Below, piece by piece: positions 5,798 through 8,671 of a stretch of DNA of 8,671 nucleotides (within the stretch, counting starts at the first letter, position 1; every line of letters starts with the position of its first letter). The position numbers were made by a program, and so were the translations under genes. The notes beneath the pieces were generated by a model, which worked only from the letters and a program-made list of their open reading frames with translations, had not been told where the DNA came from and searched no databases. The DNA is from Spirochaetota bacterium (lineage in GTDB: Bacteria; Spirochaetota; Spirochaetia; DSM-27196; PWMO01), in the NCBI GenBank assembly GCA_009908925.1, contig JAAAOH010000005.1, positions 1 through 8,671 on the forward strand, given 5' to 3'.

Positions 5798-6895
5798 CTA
5801 CCTCCGCCGCTCCGAGGCCCGGGATAGCACGTGCTGCGCGATGCTTCCCAGGGCCAGGGATACATCGACCGCACCGCGTTTGACCGCCTCGTTCGGCATT
5901 CCGTACACAACGCTGGTTGCCTCGTCCTGCGCCACGTTGTAGGCGCCCGCCTCTTTCAGCTCCAGCATTCCACGGGCGCCGTCATCTCCCATTCCCGTCA
6001 TGATCACGCCGATTGCGTTTTTCCCTGCGTAGCGGGCGGCGGACCGGAAGAGGACGTCCACACTCGGCCGGTGCCGGCTTACCAGTGGCCCGTCCTTGAT
6101 CTCTACGTAGTAGCGCGCACCGCTGCGTTTCATGAGGCAGTGACGGTTACCCGGGGCGATGAGTGCGCGCCCCCGGATCAGGGAGTCACCGGTTTCGGCC
6201 TCCTTTACCGTCACGCGACACAGGCTGTCGAGACGCCGTGCGAAGGCAGCGGTGAAGTTCTCCGGCATGTGCTGCACGATGGCGATCGGCGGCGCGTCGA
6301 GCGGCATGGACTCGAGAAAATCGCGAAGCGCCTCGGTTCCCCCGGTCGATGCACCGACGACAATCACGGTCTCGGTGGTCTCGATCACCGATTGCCCGCG
6401 GGCCTTCGGCAGCACCGCGTCGGCGCTCAGCTTCGGGGCAACCTCATTCTGCACCGCCTGTGGTTTCACTTTCTTGAGCTTCGCCAGGTGGGCGGCCTTG
6501 ACGGCGTCCGTAACCCGAGTTTTCGATTCCTCGAGAAACTGTTTCGTGCCGACCTTTGGTTTCTCGATGATTTCGACCGCACCGTACTCGAGCGCTTTCA
6601 GCGCATTGCCGGAGCCCTGCTCGGCCTTGGAGGAACAGATGACGACCGGGATAGGGTGCTCCGCCATCAGTTTCTGCAGAAAGCTCAAGCCGTCCATCCG
6701 CGGCATCTCGATGTCGAGCGTGATGACGTCGGGAACGACGCTCTGCAGCTTCCGCGCGGCAATCAGCGGATCGGAGGCGGTCGCAACTACCTCCATGCCG
6801 GGGTCGGCCTTCAGTATACTCGAGAGAGTTTCTCTCACGACTGCCGAGTCGTCGACAACCATCACCTTGATCTTTTCGTTCATGTTGTACGCCAT
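5798..6895 (-). CDS. cheB: Chemotaxis protein-glutamate methylesterase / glutamine deamidase CheB
   Basis: This is a 365-residue CheB of normal length. It demethylates or deamidates receptor glutamate sites and is activated when CheA phosphorylates its receiver. The receiver (about 8-125) has D15/D16, phospho-acceptor D61 in VITLDIEMPRMDG, S88/S89 and K112 in IIEKPKVG. A Lys- and Ala-rich linker (about 126-172) leads to the esterase domain. The catalytic triad by motif is S183 in GASTGG, H209 in VQHMPENF and D305 in TGMGDDG. The spacings (26 and 96 residues) match the E. coli S164/H190/D286 set. There is no C-terminal receptor-tethering pentapeptide motif that I recognise. The ATG at 6895 has GGAG nine bases upstream and lies 6 bases after the cheR stop. 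A second in-frame ATG at residue 5 is a less likely start. The gene's last codons provide the Shine-Dalgarno for the next kinase gene. Confidence 0.98.
   Translation of the reverse strand: MAYNMNEKIKVMVVDDSAVVRETLSSILKADPGMEVVATASDPLIAARKLQSVVPDVITLDIEMPRMDGLSFLQKLMAEHPIPVVICSSKAEQGSGNALKALEYGAVEIIEKPKVGTKQFLEESKTRVTDAVKAAHLAKLKKVKPQAVQNEVAPKLSADAVLPKARGQSVIETTETVIVVGASTGGTEALRDFLESMPLDAPPIAIVQHMPENFTAAFARRLDSLCRVTVKEAETGDSLIRGRALIAPGNRHCLMKRSGARYYVEIKDGPLVSRHRPSVDVLFRSAARYAGKNAIGVIMTGMGDDGARGMLELKEAGAYNVAQDEATSVVYGMPNEAVKRGAVDVSLALGSIAQHVLSRASERRR
5801..5805 (-). promoter_or_regulatory. Shine-Dalgarno of the split kinase, inside the cheB 3' end
   Basis: The minus strand reads GGAGG, then TAG (the cheB stop), then ATG. 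The stop and start are directly adjacent, with zero intergenic bases. The spacing of three bases is short, but the motif is strong. It points to translational coupling of the kinase to cheB. Confidence 0.75.
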
Positions 6896-6901
6896 GGTCT
6901 G

Positions 6902-7801
6902 CTACTCCGCCTTTCGGTAAATGGTCGGTGCCACCGAGCGCACCGGTAACTCCATACCGGCAAGGGTCTCGGAGTGTCCGAGAAAGAGATACCCGCCCGG
7001 CACGAGGTAATCGTACAGGTGCGTAAGCAGTCGGTATTGCGTGGGCCGCTCAAAGTAGATGATAACGTTTCGGCAGAAGATCACCTCGAAACGCTCACCG
7101 ATATCCCAGGAATCATGCATGAGGTTCAGCCGGTGGAACTGAACCCGCTTCCTGAGCTCCGGGCGAACGCGGACGAGTCGTGACGTCCGGTCCTTGCTGC
7201 GGAGGAGATACTTCTTGCGCAGCGACTGAGGAACCGGATCAACGCGCTCCTCGGTGTAAACTGCTTTCCGCCCGTGATCGAGGGCACGTGTGGAGATGTC
7301 GGTTCCGAGTATGCCGTAATTGAAGCCCTGATGCTCGCCACGAAACTCCTCGAGTACCATGGCGAGCGTATACGGTTCCTCGCCCGTGGAGGAGGCGGTG
7401 GACCACACGCGCAGCGGACGGTCCCGCCCCCAACCGTCGCGATAGCGCTCGGGAAGAAGGCGATTCGTCATGTAGTCGAAGTGATCCGATTCGCGAAAGA
7501 AGTCGGTCTTGTTTGTGGTCACCGAGTCGATCATGTGGAGCAGCTCGGCCTCTTTCTGACTATCGTCGAACACGAAGTCGATGTAGTCCTTAAAGCTGTC
7601 CAGCGAGAGCGCCCGCAGTCGCTTCTGCAGGCGGGATTCGAGCATGACACGCTTCGCCGGCGGCATCCGGATGCCGAGCTCACTCTGAACAAACTCACTC
7701 AGAACCGTGAACTGCTCCGTGGACAGCCGCCGGGAGGTGAAGTTTCCCCTGATGTCCTGCTCCGGCTCGGCTACATTCCCATCCTGCGTCTTCTCAACCA
7801 T
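6902..7801 (-). CDS. cheR: Chemotaxis protein methyltransferase CheR
   Basis: With the ATG at 7801 this is a 299-residue SAM-dependent methyltransferase that methylates glutamate residues of chemoreceptors. After a short variable N-terminus, the helical N-terminal domain spans about 28-95 (ELGIRMPPAKRVMLESRLQKR). Next come TNKTDFFRE (96-104), the SAM-binding segment VWSTASSTGEEPYTLAM (132-148), GTDIS (166-170), IFCRNVIIYF (241-250) and GYLFLGHSE (270-278). All family motifs are present. The usual Ala-Cys of the WSAACSTGEEP motif reads Thr-Ala-Ser here. An in-frame TTG at 7840 would add 13 residues, but the ATG is preferred because it gives a compact 8-base overlap with the cheA stop (ATGGTTGA) typical of coupled genes. 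No strong Shine-Dalgarno decides this. There is no C-terminal TPR region. cheB follows after 6 bases. Confidence 0.97.
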   Translation of the reverse strand: MVEKTQDGNVAEPEQDIRGNFTSRRLSTEQFTVLSEFVQSELGIRMPPAKRVMLESRLQKRLRALSLDSFKDYIDFVFDDSQKEAELLHMIDSVTTNKTDFFRESDHFDYMTNRLLPERYRDGWGRDRPLRVWSTASSTGEEPYTLAMVLEEFRGEHQGFNYGILGTDISTRALDHGRKAVYTEERVDPVPQSLRKKYLLRSKDRTSRLVRVRPELRKRVQFHRLNLMHDSWDIGERFEVIFCRNVIIYFERPTQYRLLTHLYDYLVPGGYLFLGHSETLAGMELPVRSVAPTIYRKAE

Positions 7802-8671
7802 GACCCACTTCCGTTTCCTTGCCGGTCGCGAGTGAGGCAAGCCGCTGGAGATCGAGGATGAGCGCCACCGTGCCGTCGCCGAGAATGGTGGCGCCGGAGA
7901 TGCCTTCGAGATCGCGATAGAGCTTCCCGAGGTTCTTGATCACTGTCTGGAAATCGCCGATGACGTGATCCACCACGAAACCGACGGTGCCCTGCTGGGA
8001 GTTTGCAACAACAACCTGCTCGATACCGTCATGGGTCCCGTCGATGCCGAAGACCTCACGAAGGCGCACATAGGGCAGGATCTCGCCACGGTTATTGATG
8101 ATTCGTCCGCCTCCCTGCTCCTCGCGCATCTCCTGGGTGAGCTCGATGCATTCGCCCACCGCCGAGAGCGGAAACACGTAGTGCTGGCCGCCGATCCGCA
8201 CGAGCAGCCCGTCGATAATGGCAAGCGTCAGGGGGATGCTCAGCATGAAAGTCGTTCCCTCGCCGGGCCTGGTTTCGATGCGAACCGTTCCGCCGAGGTT
8301 GTCTATCTCTTTCTTGACCACGTCCATTCCGACGCCCCGACCGGAAACCGTGGTAACGTTTTCGGCGGTCGAAAACCCGGGTGCGAACAGCAGTTGATAT
8401 ACGTCCTCATCGCTCGGGTCCTCGTCGCCGCGGATCAGTCCCTTGGACTTCGCCTTGGCAAGGATCCCCTCACGGTTGAGCCCGGCACCGTCGTCCACGA
8501 CGCTGATAAGGACTTCGGCCCCGGCATGAGCGGCGGTAAGGCTGACGGTTCCCGTCCTGGGTTTTCCGGCGGCTTCCCGCTCTTCGGGCGTCTCGACGCC
8601 GTGGTCGATGGCGTTTCGGATGATGTGTACGAGAGGATCGTTGAGTCGCTCTATGACCGTCTTGTCGAGCT
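7794..8671 (-). CDS. cheA: Chemotaxis histidine kinase CheA, C-terminal part
   Basis: The last 291 codons of CheA are present. The frame is open to the window edge, and the 5' part with the Hpt, CheY/CheB-binding and dimerisation domains lies outside. CheA autophosphorylates on its Hpt histidine under receptor control and passes phosphate to CheY and CheB. The visible ATPase motifs, numbered from the first full codon, are N box LVHIIRNAIDHGVE (13-26), G1 VDDGAGLN (58-65), F box FAPGFSTA (95-102) and G2 GRGVGMDVV (110-118). The CheW-like P5 regulatory domain spans about 145-285, with ILPYVRLREVFGI and GISGATILGDGTVALILDL. A GTG at 8498 lies inside the G1 box and is not a real start. The domain ends with a short tail (LATGKETEVGHG) before TGA at 7796-7794, overlapping the cheR start. 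Confidence 0.98.
   Translation of the reverse strand, partial: LDKTVIERLNDPLVHIIRNAIDHGVETPEEREAAGKPRTGTVSLTAAHAGAEVLISVVDDGAGLNREGILAKAKSKGLIRGDEDPSDEDVYQLLFAPGFSTAENVTTVSGRGVGMDVVKKEIDNLGGTVRIETRPGEGTTFMLSIPLTLAIIDGLLVRIGGQHYVFPLSAVGECIELTQEMREEQGGGRIINNRGEILPYVRLREVFGIDGTHDGIEQVVVANSQQGTVGFVVDHVIGDFQTVIKNLGKLYRDLEGISGATILGDGTVALILDLQRLASLATGKETEVGHG

Noticed and set aside
4751..5827. Long plus-strand open frame of 358 codons opposite the split kinase
   Set aside because: It lies fully antisense to a gene with clear domain motifs, has no recognisable domain or Shine-Dalgarno, and is expected from strong GC bias at third codon positions.
5831..6949. Plus-strand open frame of 372 codons opposite cheB
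   Set aside because: Antisense to almost all of cheB, whose catalytic motifs are intact. The composition is His/Arg/Asp-rich in the way typical of a shadow frame.
7802..7840. Longer cheR start at the TTG at 7840
   Set aside because: A rare start with no clear Shine-Dalgarno, deeper overlap with cheA, and an added Arg/Lys-rich stretch that is not part of the family. The ATG at 7801 gives a normal CheR.
8496..8498. Possible start of a short cheA-like gene at the GTG at 8498
   Set aside because: The codon is the Val just before DDGAG in the G1 box, and the same frame continues upstream through the N box to the window edge.

Overview
The window is a block of tightly packed genes, all on the minus strand, and looks bacterial with high GC content. 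Read in the direction of transcription (right to left) the order is: 3' part of cheA, cheR, cheB, a REC-PAS-HisKA kinase whose frame is cut by one TAA codon, the kinase's ATPase half, a stand-alone CheY-like response regulator, a second hybrid histidine kinase (REC-PAS-HisKA-HATPase-REC), and the 5' part of lepA (elongation factor 4). No RNA gene, mobile element, CRISPR array or clear terminator was found, and no non-coding stretch exceeds about 62 bases.

The taxon cannot be fixed from this sequence. Gene content and protein style would fit a free-living, motile, GC-rich bacterium such as a spirochaete or a deltaproteobacterium. This is a low-confidence inference.

Layout. cheA and cheR overlap by 8 bases if cheR starts at the ATG at 7801. 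cheB follows cheR after 6 bases. The split kinase begins on the base after the cheB stop, and its Shine-Dalgarno sequence lies in the last cheB codons. The lone response regulator begins 3 bases after the second kinase half, with its Shine-Dalgarno formed by that half's last two codons. A 62-base gap precedes the second hybrid kinase, and lepA starts 30 bases after that. This packing suggests one transcription unit, with translational coupling at several joints.

Function. CheA phosphorylates CheB, and CheR and CheB set the methylation level of chemoreceptors, so the right half is the adaptation part of a chemosensory pathway. The two kinases have very similar N-terminal receiver and PAS modules but different kinase cores. 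Both look cytoplasmic, with no membrane segments. They probably receive a phosphorelay input through their N-terminal receivers and pass signal to the lone receiver protein or to unseen partners.

The most notable observation is the in-frame TAA at 4697-4699, exactly between the HisKA helices and the ATPase domain of the first kinase. Reading continues cleanly in the same frame for 393 more codons. It is either a recent nonsense mutation, a sequencing error, a read-through site, or a real two-protein split kinase with a GTG restart 15 bases downstream.
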